Below are positions 46,107-55,008 of a stretch of DNA of 64,000 nucleotides, in pieces. The stretch is from assembly GCF_026151345.1 (NCBI RefSeq), contig NZ_JAMQPR010000001.1, forward strand, positions 1,594,231 to 1,658,230. The letters are read 5' to 3'. This stretch comes from Leptospira paudalimensis. Its GTDB lineage: Bacteria; Spirochaetota; Leptospiria; Leptospirales; Leptospiraceae. Each line of letters begins with the position of its first letter. The stretch's first letter is position 1. Below the pieces are notes generated by a model, which ran no database searches, had not been told where the DNA came from, and saw only the letters and a program-made list of their open reading frames with translations. The translations under genes were made by a program, and so were the position numbers.

Positions 46107-46937
46107 TTGAAAACTTCTTATATTTGGAATCTTTCCCAGGGCCGTCCGTTTCCCGTAGAGCTTTGGAAACATTCAAAAATCAAGATCCAAGTGAACCAAA
46201 TTGGTTTGTCTGAATTGGATCAAATCTCTCTCACACCAAACGATATTCACATCCTTTTCATCCAAGTGACGCTAAAAGAATGGAATGAGATCCAACCAAA
46301 AATCAAATCTACTTTTGAAATGAGTCCTTTTGTTTCTTTGATCTTAGTTTCTTCAGAAGATGCTGTAAACCAAATCCAAGAGATGGTACAAACTCAACCC
46401 AAATACCTAGTTTTAGAAAACCCTCTCCATGTTCGGGAACTCAGGATGATTTTGGACAGAACCATCCAATCCGAATCCTACAAAGCAGCGGCTTTAGATA
46501 TTGGAAATTCCTGTTTAGAAAATGTTGGTTTTTTTGAGGGTGTATTTTCTTTAGCACACCAAGAATACGAAGAATCAAAAAAGGAAAACGAAGCTTTGCG
46601 TTCCATCCTTAAGTATGAGGAACTCGTGAAACGTTCACAAGCAGGCATTAATTCTGCTCTTGAACGAGTGAATGATATGAAAAACCAAGAGCTCATTGAG
46701 TTACACCAAAGGGTCAAAGCAATCCAACAATTGGATGAACTTCGGGAAAAAGAACTCAAACAAGCCCTTGAACTACAAAAGGCGACAGAAGAAGTATTAA
46801 ATTATTCACGAATCGAAGAGATGAATTTAGATAAAATATTACGAGCGCAAGATCGTTTATTTGAGTATACGGAACAAGAAATTAAAGAACTGGTGGAAGA
46901 AAATAGAGCACTTAAGAAAAAACTTGGGATGTTGTAA
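46107..46937 (+). CDS. Hypothetical protein with receiver-like N-domain and coiled coil
   Basis: About 276 residues from TTG 46107, which is preceded by TTAGGAG at a good distance; an earlier in-frame TTG at 46086 has no such site. The N-terminal ~125 residues alternate strand and helix (IHILFIQVTLKEW, VSLILVSSEDAVNQI, YLVLENPLHVRELRMILDR), resembling a response-regulator receiver, but the phosphoacceptor aspartate position is not clear. From ~165 to the end it is a long Glu/Lys-rich coiled coil (ALRSILKYEELVKRSQ, ENRALKKKLGML). It may be a non-phosphorylated signalling scaffold. It follows the LptF/G gene by 70 bases and may be in the same transcript. Confidence 0.65.
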   Translation: MKTSYIWNLSQGRPFPVELWKHSKIKIQVNQIGLSELDQISLTPNDIHILFIQVTLKEWNEIQPKIKSTFEMSPFVSLILVSSEDAVNQIQEMVQTQPKYLVLENPLHVRELRMILDRTIQSESYKAAALDIGNSCLENVGFFEGVFSLAHQEYEESKKENEALRSILKYEELVKRSQAGINSALERVNDMKNQELIELHQRVKAIQQLDELREKELKQALELQKATEEVLNYSRIEEMNLDKILRAQDRLFEYTEQEIKELVEENRALKKKLGML

Positions 46938-46938
46938 T

Positions 46939-47739
46939 TCAAAAATCCTTTCCGACTTTTTCCTCAATCGCCGCGTATTCTTTTGATTCGCGGCCATAAT
47001 GCAATTCTGCAAATCGTAATAGATGTTTTTTCTTTAATTCTTTAAATTCATAATAGAGTTCTTGGTTTTTTGAACGTAATGCTGTTTGTTCCATTTTCTC
47101 ATAGGATAAGGCAAGTAGTCTGTGAGGTTCTGCTTCCATTTCATTTTTGGATGAGATTTCAATATAACGATTTGTAAAGTCGATGACCTGTAAGTAGTTT
47201 TTAAAAGATTCTTGGTGTTTGATGTATTCTCTGTAAATGCCAGATTTTAAATCAGTATAGGAGTCACTTTCTTTTACATTAGGATTTTCGATTTTATCTA
47301 ACAAATTCATAGCTTTTACGAGACGAAGTGTTGTTTGAGTCCTTAGTTCATAAAGTTGTTTTTGAAATTCTTTTTCTTTGTTTTCTTTTCGTGTTACCTT
47401 CTGCCATTCGTAACGATCTTCATAAAATACTTCTTTTTTAAAATCCTCTCTGCGTTTATCGATTCCCTTTTTTCCAGTTTCAAAACCTTCCAAGGCAAGT
47501 GAGTATTCTTTACTCGCGTCAGACCATCTTTTTTGAGAGTTTTTTTCATCGACAAAGTCGAGAACTGGTATGGTACTGATGGCTTGGGAAGAATCTCCCC
47601 AGGGTGAACCTGAATCTGGTTGGGTTGGGAGAATGGATTCAACCCTTGTTTCTATAGCCTTATTTGGATCAGTGGCTCCGAGCGGAATTTGGAAGGATAG
47701 AAGGAAGAGGACCCAAAAAAATCGGCGTTGGTTTACCAT
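46939..47739 (-). CDS. Hypothetical secreted helical protein
   Basis: A 266-residue protein with an N-terminal signal peptide (about residues 1-22, ending PLGA), then a charged, mostly helical mature chain with segments like FQKQLYELRTQTTLRLVKAM, FKNYLQVIDFTNRYIEI, and LLALSYEKMEQTAL that look TPR-like or coiled-coil. I recognise no family; the size and helical make-up are compatible with periplasmic coiled proteins such as flagellar-coiling proteins in this genus, but I have no direct evidence. It lies one base from the convergent coiled-coil gene and is divergent from mgsA by 71 bases. Confidence 0.65.
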   Translation of the reverse strand: MVNQRRFFWVLFLLSFQIPLGATDPNKAIETRVESILPTQPDSGSPWGDSSQAISTIPVLDFVDEKNSQKRWSDASKEYSLALEGFETGKKGIDKRREDFKKEVFYEDRYEWQKVTRKENKEKEFQKQLYELRTQTTLRLVKAMNLLDKIENPNVKESDSYTDLKSGIYREYIKHQESFKNYLQVIDFTNRYIEISSKNEMEAEPHRLLALSYEKMEQTALRSKNQELYYEFKELKKKHLLRFAELHYGRESKEYAAIEEKVGKDF

Positions 47740-47810
47740 TTCAGGGAAACTTTCCTTGAATCCAGGATATTGGCAAGAACTATCACTTTATGGTACTAAT
47801 TCAGAGAAAA

Positions 47811-48245
47811 ATGGAAACAACGAAAAAGATCGTTCTCATCGCACATGACAATCGTAAGGAAGATTTACTTGATTGGGTAAAATTCAACCGAGGAACCTTG
47901 AGTAAACATCATCTTTCGGCAACAGGGACAACGGGAAAATTGATCCATGAACAAATTGGTTTACCAGTCTTTCGATTCATTTCCGGACCACTTGGTGGAG
48001 ACCAACAAATTGGTGCGAAAATCGTAGAAGATTCAATAGATTTTATGGTGTTTTTCTGGGATCCACTTTCTGCGCAACCACATGATCCAGATGTGAAAGC
48101 TCTATTACGGATTGCTGTATTATATAATATTCCAATGGCATGCAATCGTTCTAGTGCGGATTTTTTGATCTCTTCTCCTCTTATGGAAAAGGAATACAAC
48201 CGCCAACTAATTGATTATGGTTCGAGAATACCCGCTAAAAATTAA
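47811..48245 (+). CDS. mgsA: Methylglyoxal synthase
   Basis: About 144 residues. It converts dihydroxyacetone phosphate to methylglyoxal and phosphate, a bypass of lower glycolysis. Motifs are KKIVLIAHDNRKEDLLDW, LSATGTTGKLI (phosphate binding), GPLGGDQQIGAKI with the catalytic aspartate, and FFWDPLSAQPHDPDVKALLR with the second active-site Asp/His. Length is typical. ATG 47811 fits the family N-terminus better than the in-frame ATG at 47790. The 3' end overlaps the convergent SRPBCC gene by 39 bases. Confidence 0.93.
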   Translation: METTKKIVLIAHDNRKEDLLDWVKFNRGTLSKHHLSATGTTGKLIHEQIGLPVFRFISGPLGGDQQIGAKIVEDSIDFMVFFWDPLSAQPHDPDVKALLRIAVLYNIPMACNRSSADFLISSPLMEKEYNRQLIDYGSRIPAKN

Positions 48246-48698
48246 GTTGGGTTTGACTGAAAAATATTTAGCTGTTAGGTTATGGCGTTTTTTAAACATG
48301 AAATACAACATTGGGTAGATAAAGAATCGGGAGATGGGCCAAAGGTAAAAATCAATTTCAATTTCATCTGATAAGATGGATTCGTTTTCATTTACTTTGA
48401 TAAACCGATGTGTGTGTAAAAACTTTAGAAATGGTCCTTTTTCTTGATTGTCCTGGAAAAGGGAATTTTTCTCGTATTTGGTATGTTTTGCGATCCATTC
48501 AGTATAAATAAAGGGAAAGATCGGAACTTTTAAAATGGCTGTTTCACCGACTTTAATAGATCCTGGTTTTTGGATCACTCTGATCCCTCGATTTGTTTTC
48601 ATCAATGTTTCAAAACCAATTGGGTCTTCATGGAATTGGAATAACCTTTCGATCGGCACTTGGAATTTTGATTGGAAAATAAATGTATCCATACTCAT
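48207..48698 (-). CDS. SRPBCC-superfamily ligand-binding protein
   Basis: A 163-residue protein with the SRPBCC/START-like pattern: an opening strand TFIFQSKFQVPIERLFQFHE followed by a proline/Trp-containing core (KVGETAILKVPIFPFIYTEW), then a Phe-rich strand region (GPFLKFLHTHRFIKV) and a closing long helix (FFIYPMLYFMFKKRHNL). Such folds bind hydrophobic ligands or act as cyclases/aromatases. The ligand is unknown. ATG 48698 and ATG 48692 are both possible; neither has a strong ribosome-binding site. It is convergent with mgsA, which it overlaps, and divergent from the next gene by 21 bases. Confidence 0.75.
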   Translation of the reverse strand: MSMDTFIFQSKFQVPIERLFQFHEDPIGFETLMKTNRGIRVIQKPGSIKVGETAILKVPIFPFIYTEWIAKHTKYEKNSLFQDNQEKGPFLKFLHTHRFIKVNENESILSDEIEIDFYLWPISRFFIYPMLYFMFKKRHNLTAKYFSVKPNLIFSGYSRTIIN

Positions 48699-48719
48699 TA
48701 GAAGGAAATCAAATCAATT

Positions 48720-49295
48720 ATGACTTTGTTTTTTCAGAAAAAGAATCAATCGTTTCCCAAATTACATTCAGAAGTCATCGAAAGAATAAAAAATGAGTCT
48801 CTAAGACTAAATAAGGAACAAGTTCTATTTGTTCGATTGGTTCAGAACCAAAGCGGAGTCGGTGAAGTCCAAGTGAGTTTTGCAGATCGTATACCAGGGG
48901 ATACGGATTGGATACGTTTTGCAAATGAAGATTCGAAAAAAAGATTACATCATGGTGAGTTTTCCATGGAAAATGGAAAGATATACTACCATCCTAATGT
49001 AGAGTTAAAATGGAAACACACTCCAAAAGAAAGGATCCATAGAATCGAATCCAACTATCAATTTTCCAATGGGAAAGTTTATTTGGATCAAAAGGACTAC
49101 GACCAGTTAGTGCCAATTTTAAAAAACTGTTTTCTTTCAGAACAAGTGGATTCTCTATATATGGACGGAAACATTTGCCAATTGGAAATTGAATCGTTAG
49201 ATGATTCAAAAGAAGAAAGGATTTCGGAAGTTTTATTAATTTTCTTTTCTTCTTTTTATCCTAGTCCGTTTTTAGCACCACATCGTCCCCAGTAG
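48720..49295 (+). CDS. Hypothetical protein
   Basis: A 191-residue protein with no signal peptide or membrane segment. I recognise no family. It contains VIERIKNESLRLNKEQVLF near the start and beta-rich stretches VSFADRIPGDTDWIRFAN and GKIYYHPNVELKWKH, with a C-terminal part that ends SFYPSPFLAPHRPQ. It is divergent from the SRPBCC gene, and its 3' end overlaps the TPR protein gene on the other strand by 35 bases. It is probably cytoplasmic. Confidence 0.6.
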   Translation: MTLFFQKKNQSFPKLHSEVIERIKNESLRLNKEQVLFVRLVQNQSGVGEVQVSFADRIPGDTDWIRFANEDSKKRLHHGEFSMENGKIYYHPNVELKWKHTPKERIHRIESNYQFSNGKVYLDQKDYDQLVPILKNCFLSEQVDSLYMDGNICQLEIESLDDSKEERISEVLLIFFSSFYPSPFLAPHRPQ

Positions 49296-51273
49296 CCAAT
49301 TCTTTTTCCCATCCCCGTTGTTTTGGTTTGATGTTTGAAATCGACTTTCCTAAAGAAATGATTTCTCCTTCAAAAAGAGTTTTTCCTCTCCTTTGGAATA
49401 CTGGTTTTGAATCCAATTTTAAGCCGTCATCTTTTCCAATAGATACAATGACTTCGTCTTTTTTTACCTTTAGAATTTTCCCTTCGATAGGCAAGGTAGA
49501 TTTAATCCGTTCGGCAATTCGATGAACTATAGTAGGTAAACTATCTCTTCCTCTTTGGTTTGTTTTCCAATTGACGATGTCTTTGAGTTGATTCCGATCA
49601 TAAACTGAAATATCAAATTTGATATCTCCATTCTCGATTTGGTATTTTCCATGGACCACATAGCGGATCTTAGTTGCATTTCGCCTTTTGGAATCCAGGT
49701 GGTGTAAATTGTCGATGGAAAAAGGAATTGTTTGTGAAAATGGATGGTAACTAGATTCCTTTAATAAATTTCGAATGGATTTAAATTCACTTCCTTCAAC
49801 CACTCTTACTGATAACATATTCTTTAATTGGTATCTTAAAACTTCTGCAAAAAGGCGACCGGCTTGGAGGTGGTAAGGAAATGGACTCACTGATTCTAAA
49901 TCAAAAACATAAACTTCTGGACTAAACCGAACCGATAAATCGGAAACAGAATTTGGATCAATTTGAATGTATCCTTCTTTAAACTCGATCGAATCCTTTA
50001 GATTTTTGATCACAAATTCCAATTTGTTTTGTAGTTTAAAAGAGTTTGGATCTTCTTCTCTCAGACGTAAAAGCAGATTTGTATATTTTACGGAATCACC
50101 TGATAAATTATAAAAATCCAATAGTTCCTTTCGGATCACTGGTGTTTGCGCACTTAAGTCCCTTGCTCTAAATAAATGGAATAAACTACTTTTATGGTAT
50201 AAGGAATGTTTTTCGGCATAATAACGATCCCTTCGGTAGTCTCCCAACTCTCGTCGTAGTTTGGATTCTTCCTTTTCTGAAGAGATGACATACTCTTCTG
50301 CTTCAAAACGCAATATTTCATCTAAATCATCGAGTGCTAATGCTCTTCTGTAATGGTAAGAGGCAAATTTGTTTTCACCCAATTCCCAAGCAAGATTTGC
50401 CTCAATGCTATGATAGAGTTGATTTTCGGGGAACTCACGTGCAAGTTCGTAAATTCGTTTGAATGCTTTTGTTTTTAAATCTTTGTCATTATTTGCATTT
50501 GCTAAAATCAAATCATGATATACAAAATAGAATCTAGCTTCTTCGTTTTTATCATCCAAATTTAACGCATTTTCAAGAGACTCTTTTACATTGGGTAAAA
50601 TAGAAACCAGAGCCCTAGGTTGAAAGTAATTTTCATATAAAAGAACTTTTGCTTTAAAGGAGAATCCGGATGGATCATTTGGCTCTTTTTTTGTATATGA
50701 ATCAATGGTGTCTAAGGCATTTTCGAATTGTTTTTTTGAAAAATACAACTCAGCTAACATTCTTAATAAATCAGAAGGTTCTCCTATTTTATCTGATAGT
50801 GTTTTGATTTTATAAAGAGCAGAATCTGTTTTGCCTTGTTTTAAAAGTGTTTTTGCTTCTGTGATCCTTAGTCCCGTGTGATTCGGGAATTCGGTGAGTA
50901 GGGGTTGGATTAATTCATAAATCGATTTAAACTCAGAATCTAATAAATAAATTTCAGATAAACCTGTGACTGCTGGTATGTATTTGGAATCTCTTTGTAA
51001 AATATCTAAGTAAAACTTTTTACTTTCTTTATAAGATCCCAATAAAAAACTACAATCAGCGATTCCTAACTTTGCATCGATAGAATTTCTGTTTTTTTGT
51101 AAGGCAGATTGGTAAAGTGGAATGGCTTTTCTACAATTATTGTTTGATTGGAAAATTTTAGCTTCTGCAATGTCTTCCAATGCACTAGGTTCTGCAAAAA
51201 CAAATTGTGTGAAAAAAAATAGAATCCCAAATACAAAGTATTTTTTGGTATGTTTATCGAGGTTCTGGAACAA
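49261..51273 (-). CDS. Secreted TPR protein with FlgT-C-like domain
   Basis: About 670 residues. The start is probably TTG 51273: it sits behind AAGGAGGT (perfect match to the anti-Shine-Dalgarno) at five bases, and gives a clean signal peptide (HTKKYFVFGILFFFTQFVFA). An ATG 15 bases upstream lies next to weaker sequence. Several TPR motifs run over about residues 20-330 (AIPLYQSALQKNRNSIDAKL, SFLLGSYKESKKFYLDILQR). The last ~85 residues contain ILKVKKDEVIVSIGKDDGLK and FEGEIISLGKS, a beta-barrel-like domain comparable to FlgT C-terminal domains. It overlaps the NHL/VWA gene by 20 bases. Probably a periplasmic scaffold. Confidence 0.78.
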   Translation of the reverse strand: MFQNLDKHTKKYFVFGILFFFTQFVFAEPSALEDIAEAKIFQSNNNCRKAIPLYQSALQKNRNSIDAKLGIADCSFLLGSYKESKKFYLDILQRDSKYIPAVTGLSEIYLLDSEFKSIYELIQPLLTEFPNHTGLRITEAKTLLKQGKTDSALYKIKTLSDKIGEPSDLLRMLAELYFSKKQFENALDTIDSYTKKEPNDPSGFSFKAKVLLYENYFQPRALVSILPNVKESLENALNLDDKNEEARFYFVYHDLILANANNDKDLKTKAFKRIYELAREFPENQLYHSIEANLAWELGENKFASYHYRRALALDDLDEILRFEAEEYVISSEKEESKLRRELGDYRRDRYYAEKHSLYHKSSLFHLFRARDLSAQTPVIRKELLDFYNLSGDSVKYTNLLLRLREEDPNSFKLQNKLEFVIKNLKDSIEFKEGYIQIDPNSVSDLSVRFSPEVYVFDLESVSPFPYHLQAGRLFAEVLRYQLKNMLSVRVVEGSEFKSIRNLLKESSYHPFSQTIPFSIDNLHHLDSKRRNATKIRYVVHGKYQIENGDIKFDISVYDRNQLKDIVNWKTNQRGRDSLPTIVHRIAERIKSTLPIEGKILKVKKDEVIVSIGKDDGLKLDSKPVFQRRGKTLFEGEIISLGKSISNIKPKQRGWEKELATGDDVVLKTD

Positions 51274-53287
51274 AATAACCTCCTTCATCCCTTCCTTTTA
51301 CACCTCTATGATCAACACCAATGCCAATTTTAATATAGCGATTGATGAGTTCAGGATTGGTATCTGTTTTATAGGAAAGAATATAACGGTAGTCTAAATG
51401 AGATCTGAAAAGTTTGTATAAATCTCTTTCGTCCCCTTCACCATCTAAAAAGATATACTTTCCATTACTTGGACCTGTTAAATCAGACCAAGACTCCTCT
51501 TGCGATGGGTTCGAATTAGTTGTTAATACATAAATGGGAATTGAATGTGCCTTCGCATAGGATACAATTCTAGATTTTTGGTATTGTAAAAAACTTTCCT
51601 CTTTTGCTTCTTTCGAAACCAAATACACAAGGATTTTTGGTCCCGTTTCCATTGATAGTTTTTTAATGGCAGCAATACTTGCTTTGCCAAAATTGAATTT
51701 TTCCTCAGCTTGGCTATCTCGAATTTTGGCAAGAATATCCCTAAGAGAAACAGTATCTGGTAATATCAATTGGCTATCTTTTCCAGCTCGGTAAAGTGTT
51801 ATATGATCTGTATCATGTAACGATCGGAAAAGAGGAAATAAACCATCCTCTAAATTTGTTTTTCCTTTTTTTAAACTTTCGCTATTTTCATAAACAATCG
51901 CGATGTTCATTTTTTCATTAATTTTATTTTTGTTAGCTAAAGAAAAGAGGGGAGTCATATTATCATTTTCGAATATTCGAAAACTTAATCTATCAATTCC
52001 TATCAACTCCTTCCCGCCTCTATTTTTAACTCGAGTGTAAATATGGATGTTTGGAAAATCAGAAGTATCGATTGATTCGATTTTTAAATCAAGATTTGAT
52101 AGTAAATTATTTTTATGGGAAAAAATATCAATTCTATGTTTACCAAAATCTACGAAATACAAACTTCCTGTGGAATCCATATTTGTTGCAAATGGCCGAT
52201 ATAAAACTCGATAAATACCATTTTTATCTCTAAATTTGGGAAGTTGTCTCCAATCTCCGTTTAACATAGAATAGGTCCAGATTCCAGTTAATTCATCAGT
52301 TAAGAAAATTTGGTTATCTAAAATTCGAATATTTCGAGGTTTTTTCCATTCTGATTTGGAAATGGTTTCAATGGTATTGCCATCACCATCAAACACAAAA
52401 ACTTTCAATTTATCTTTATCGACCACATAAATTTTCTGATTCTCAATCGTGATCCCAGAAGGATTCACAAGTTTGGAATTGCCAATCCCAAGGATTTCTA
52501 ATACAAATTGTCCGTTTGCATTAAATTTTTGGATACGACCATTTCCAGAATCAGCAACATATAAATTTCCTAATGGATCAAAACAAATGGAAGAAGGCCC
52601 TCGGAATTGGCCTGGATTTTTTCCTGGTCCACCAATGGTTGCCAAATAAGTTCCATTTAAATCAAAAATTAAAACTTCATCCCTAGCAAAATCGGCTATA
52701 TAGATTTTTTGGTTTTGGTAAACGAGTGAAACGGGTCTTTCCAGTTTTCTAGTGATACCACCTCTCCAGTTAGAGATTGGAGTTCCTTGTGCATTAAATT
52801 TGATTACATTGGATGTATCAAAACCAGCTACATAAAAGTTTCCATCTTCATCAAATGTGATATCAACTGGATTTCGAAAACGATAACCACGAATGGAATC
52901 ACCTTCGATGGTTTTAAAGTAGATTTTCTCTTTTTCAGTCACACCACCTGCGATTGCTAATCGAAGTGTTTCAATTTTATTTGTAATGAGTAGGTCATTT
53001 TTTGCTTTGGTGGCTAAAATTTCTAATTCATCTAATGCTTCTTCCCATTCACCTAACAAATAGTAGTTATTCGCAAGTTCTAAACGGGCAAGATGAAAAT
53101 CCTTTTTTAAATTGACTGCTTTTTGGAAACGTTCTTTTGCAGCAGAATATTCTCTTAAATTTTTATAGGTAAGGCCACGTTTGAATTCTTCCTTGGCATT
53201 CTCTTCCCCTAAGGAAAAATTGGGAAAGTCTAGAGGAAAGATTTGGGTGCAGACCAAAAGAAAGATGACGGATACAAACTTTCGCAA
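51254..53287 (-). CDS. Secreted TPR / NHL-repeat / VWA-like protein
   Basis: About 677 residues, starting at TTG 53287 (see promoter entry). Signal peptide: RKFVSVIFLLVCTQIFPLDF. TPR-like repeats at ~20-100 (EYSAAKERFQKAVNLKKD), then roughly six NHL-like repeats at ~130-390 with the typical D-x-x-G-N-x-Y-V-A-D pattern (FDEDGNFYVAGFD, DPLGNLYVADSGNGRIQKFN, DKDKLKVFVFDGDGN), and a C-terminal VWA-like domain from ~440. The VWA metal site is altered: the canonical DxSxS appears as ENSES in IAIVYENSESL. NHL propellers bind proteins or RNA; here the protein is exported, so a surface or periplasmic binding role is more likely. Function inferred only. Confidence 0.8.
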   Translation of the reverse strand: MRKFVSVIFLLVCTQIFPLDFPNFSLGEENAKEEFKRGLTYKNLREYSAAKERFQKAVNLKKDFHLARLELANNYYLLGEWEEALDELEILATKAKNDLLITNKIETLRLAIAGGVTEKEKIYFKTIEGDSIRGYRFRNPVDITFDEDGNFYVAGFDTSNVIKFNAQGTPISNWRGGITRKLERPVSLVYQNQKIYIADFARDEVLIFDLNGTYLATIGGPGKNPGQFRGPSSICFDPLGNLYVADSGNGRIQKFNANGQFVLEILGIGNSKLVNPSGITIENQKIYVVDKDKLKVFVFDGDGNTIETISKSEWKKPRNIRILDNQIFLTDELTGIWTYSMLNGDWRQLPKFRDKNGIYRVLYRPFATNMDSTGSLYFVDFGKHRIDIFSHKNNLLSNLDLKIESIDTSDFPNIHIYTRVKNRGGKELIGIDRLSFRIFENDNMTPLFSLANKNKINEKMNIAIVYENSESLKKGKTNLEDGLFPLFRSLHDTDHITLYRAGKDSQLILPDTVSLRDILAKIRDSQAEEKFNFGKASIAAIKKLSMETGPKILVYLVSKEAKEESFLQYQKSRIVSYAKAHSIPIYVLTTNSNPSQEESWSDLTGPSNGKYIFLDGEGDERDLYKLFRSHLDYRYILSYKTDTNPELINRYIKIGIGVDHRGVKGRDEGGYFVPEPR

Positions 53288-53300
53288 AAAACTTCCCCTC

Positions 53301-53322
53301 TGTCCCCCATTATAATGGGACA
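53301..53322. promoter_or_regulatory. 22-bp inverted repeat, candidate operator over NHL promoter
   Basis: TGTCCC at 53301-53306, ten bases, GGGACA at 53317-53322. The centre ATTATAAT (53309-53316) is itself palindromic and includes the -10 box of the minus-strand promoter. I do not recognise the repressor family. It is a plausible operator because of its symmetry around the -10 box. Confidence 0.5.
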
Positions 53323-53337
53323 TAATATTGAAGTCAA
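53309..53337 (-). promoter_or_regulatory. Strong sigma70-type promoter of NHL/TPR operon
   Basis: Read on the minus strand: TTGACT (53337-53332), a 17-base spacer, and perfect TATAAT (53314-53309). Transcription should begin near 53302, eight bases upstream of GAGGGGAAG and fifteen before the TTG start at 53287. The in-frame ATG at 53323 lies upstream of the -10 box, so it cannot be the start if this promoter is used. Confidence 0.75.
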
Positions 53338-53418
53338 CCCCTTCCTCAGAGAAAGGGCAAAGGAACCATTCTTTATTCTCGACAGAATCGCCAATTTAGG
53401 CAATATGGAATAGTCATT

Positions 53419-55008
53419 ATGTCCCCTGATACCATCGAAAAAGAAGTCAATCGTCGGAAAACCTTCGCGATCATTGCTCACCCCGACGCGGGAAAAACTA
53501 CCCTCACTGAGAAATTACTCCTCTACGGAGGTGCCATCCAACTCGCAGGGGCTGTGAAGGCGAAAAAAGAAGGGAAATCCGCCACTTCAGACTGGATGGC
53601 AATGGAAAAAGAAAGGGGAATCTCCATCACTTCCGCAGCCTTACAATTTGAATACAAGGGTCATATTCTCAATTTATTAGACACACCAGGCCATGAAGAC
53701 TTTTCCGAGGATACCTACAGGACCCTAATGGCAGCCGATACCGCTGTTATGGTGTTAGATGCCGGAAAAGGGGTCGAACCACAAACCATCAAGTTATTCC
53801 GAGTTTGCCGTGACCGTGGCATTCCCATCATCACCTTCATCAACAAAATGGATAGACCCACAAAGGATTTATACGCTCTATTAGATGAAATCGAAAAGGT
53901 ACTCGGCATCAAAGCAGTTCCAGATGTTTGGCCTCTTGGAACAGGTTTTGATTTTAAGGGAGTTTATGATTTGAGAGATACACAGTTGTATCTTTTTGAT
54001 CGAACCCCAGGTGGTAAACAGAAGGCTGGTTTTCGGATGGCTGGACCCAATGATCCGAGCCTCGACGAACAGTTCGATGAGGAAATTGTAAAGGCTTTCC
54101 GTGAACAAATTGACCTTGTGGAAAATGGCATTGGCCAAGTGGACAAAAATTCTTTTTTACTTGGAAACGAAACTCCAGTGTATTTTGGATCCGCAGTGAA
54201 CAATTTTGGGATTGAGTTATTCTTAAATAAATTTTTGGAATTAGCTCCACGACCTGACCACATTCCACTTCGTGATGGAAATTACTTAGATCCTGTGAAT
54301 GCTCCTTTTAGTGCCTTTGTGTTCAAAGTGCAAGCAAACATGAATAAGGCGCATCGTGACCGAATTGCTTTTTTACGAATTTGTTCTGGTGTTTTTGAAC
54401 GTGGATTAAACGTAAATCATAACCGTTTAGACAAACCAGTGAAATTGTCTTCAAGTTTCGCATTTTTTGGGCAAGACAGAAACACAGTTGATTTAGCCTA
54501 TCCTGGTGACATCATTGGACTCGTAAATCCAGGAACCTATAAAATTGGTGATGTACTTTCGACAGGAAATACACCGCCTCTTAGACCTCTTCCTAGTTTT
54601 GCTCCAGAACTATTTGCAACCATATCCTGTAAAGATACCTTACAATTAAAGTCTTTCAAAAAGGGTTTGGACCAATTAGCAGAAGAAGGAATTTTACATC
54701 TATTCACATCACGAACGATAGGTGGTGGTGTTCCAATTATTGGAGCCATGGGGAAATTACAGTTCGAAGTGTTCCAAAGAAGATTGAAGGATGAATACGG
54801 TGCCGACACATCAATCAACATTCTCCCTTATGGAATTTCTCGTTGGGTAAAAAAAGAAGACCGACCTAAAATACCATCAAATGCAAATTTGGTAGAAGAT
54901 TTATTTGGGAATATGGCTTTATTGTTTGATACAGAATGGGATATGAATTATTTCCATAAAAATAATGAAGGGATTGAGTTGTTAGACAATCCACCACTAG
55001 AAAATTAA
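53419..55008 (+). CDS. prfC: Peptide chain release factor 3
   Basis: A 529-residue translational GTPase that recycles RF1/RF2 after termination. The G domain has AIIAHPDAGKTTLTEKLLLYG (G1), ERGISITSAALQF (G2), LLDTPGHEDFSEDTYRTLMAAD (G3 region), and FINKMDRPTKDLYALLDEIE (G4). RF3-specific stretches include GPNDPSLDEQFDEE and GMNKAHRDRIAFLRICSGVFERG-like sequence near residue 310. Length is normal. ATG 53419 follows GGAATAG. The stop abuts that of the convergent PP2C gene (TAATTA), with no gap. Confidence 0.96.
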   Translation: MSPDTIEKEVNRRKTFAIIAHPDAGKTTLTEKLLLYGGAIQLAGAVKAKKEGKSATSDWMAMEKERGISITSAALQFEYKGHILNLLDTPGHEDFSEDTYRTLMAADTAVMVLDAGKGVEPQTIKLFRVCRDRGIPIITFINKMDRPTKDLYALLDEIEKVLGIKAVPDVWPLGTGFDFKGVYDLRDTQLYLFDRTPGGKQKAGFRMAGPNDPSLDEQFDEEIVKAFREQIDLVENGIGQVDKNSFLLGNETPVYFGSAVNNFGIELFLNKFLELAPRPDHIPLRDGNYLDPVNAPFSAFVFKVQANMNKAHRDRIAFLRICSGVFERGLNVNHNRLDKPVKLSSSFAFFGQDRNTVDLAYPGDIIGLVNPGTYKIGDVLSTGNTPPLRPLPSFAPELFATISCKDTLQLKSFKKGLDQLAEEGILHLFTSRTIGGGVPIIGAMGKLQFEVFQRRLKDEYGADTSINILPYGISRWVKKEDRPKIPSNANLVEDLFGNMALLFDTEWDMNYFHKNNEGIELLDNPPLEN

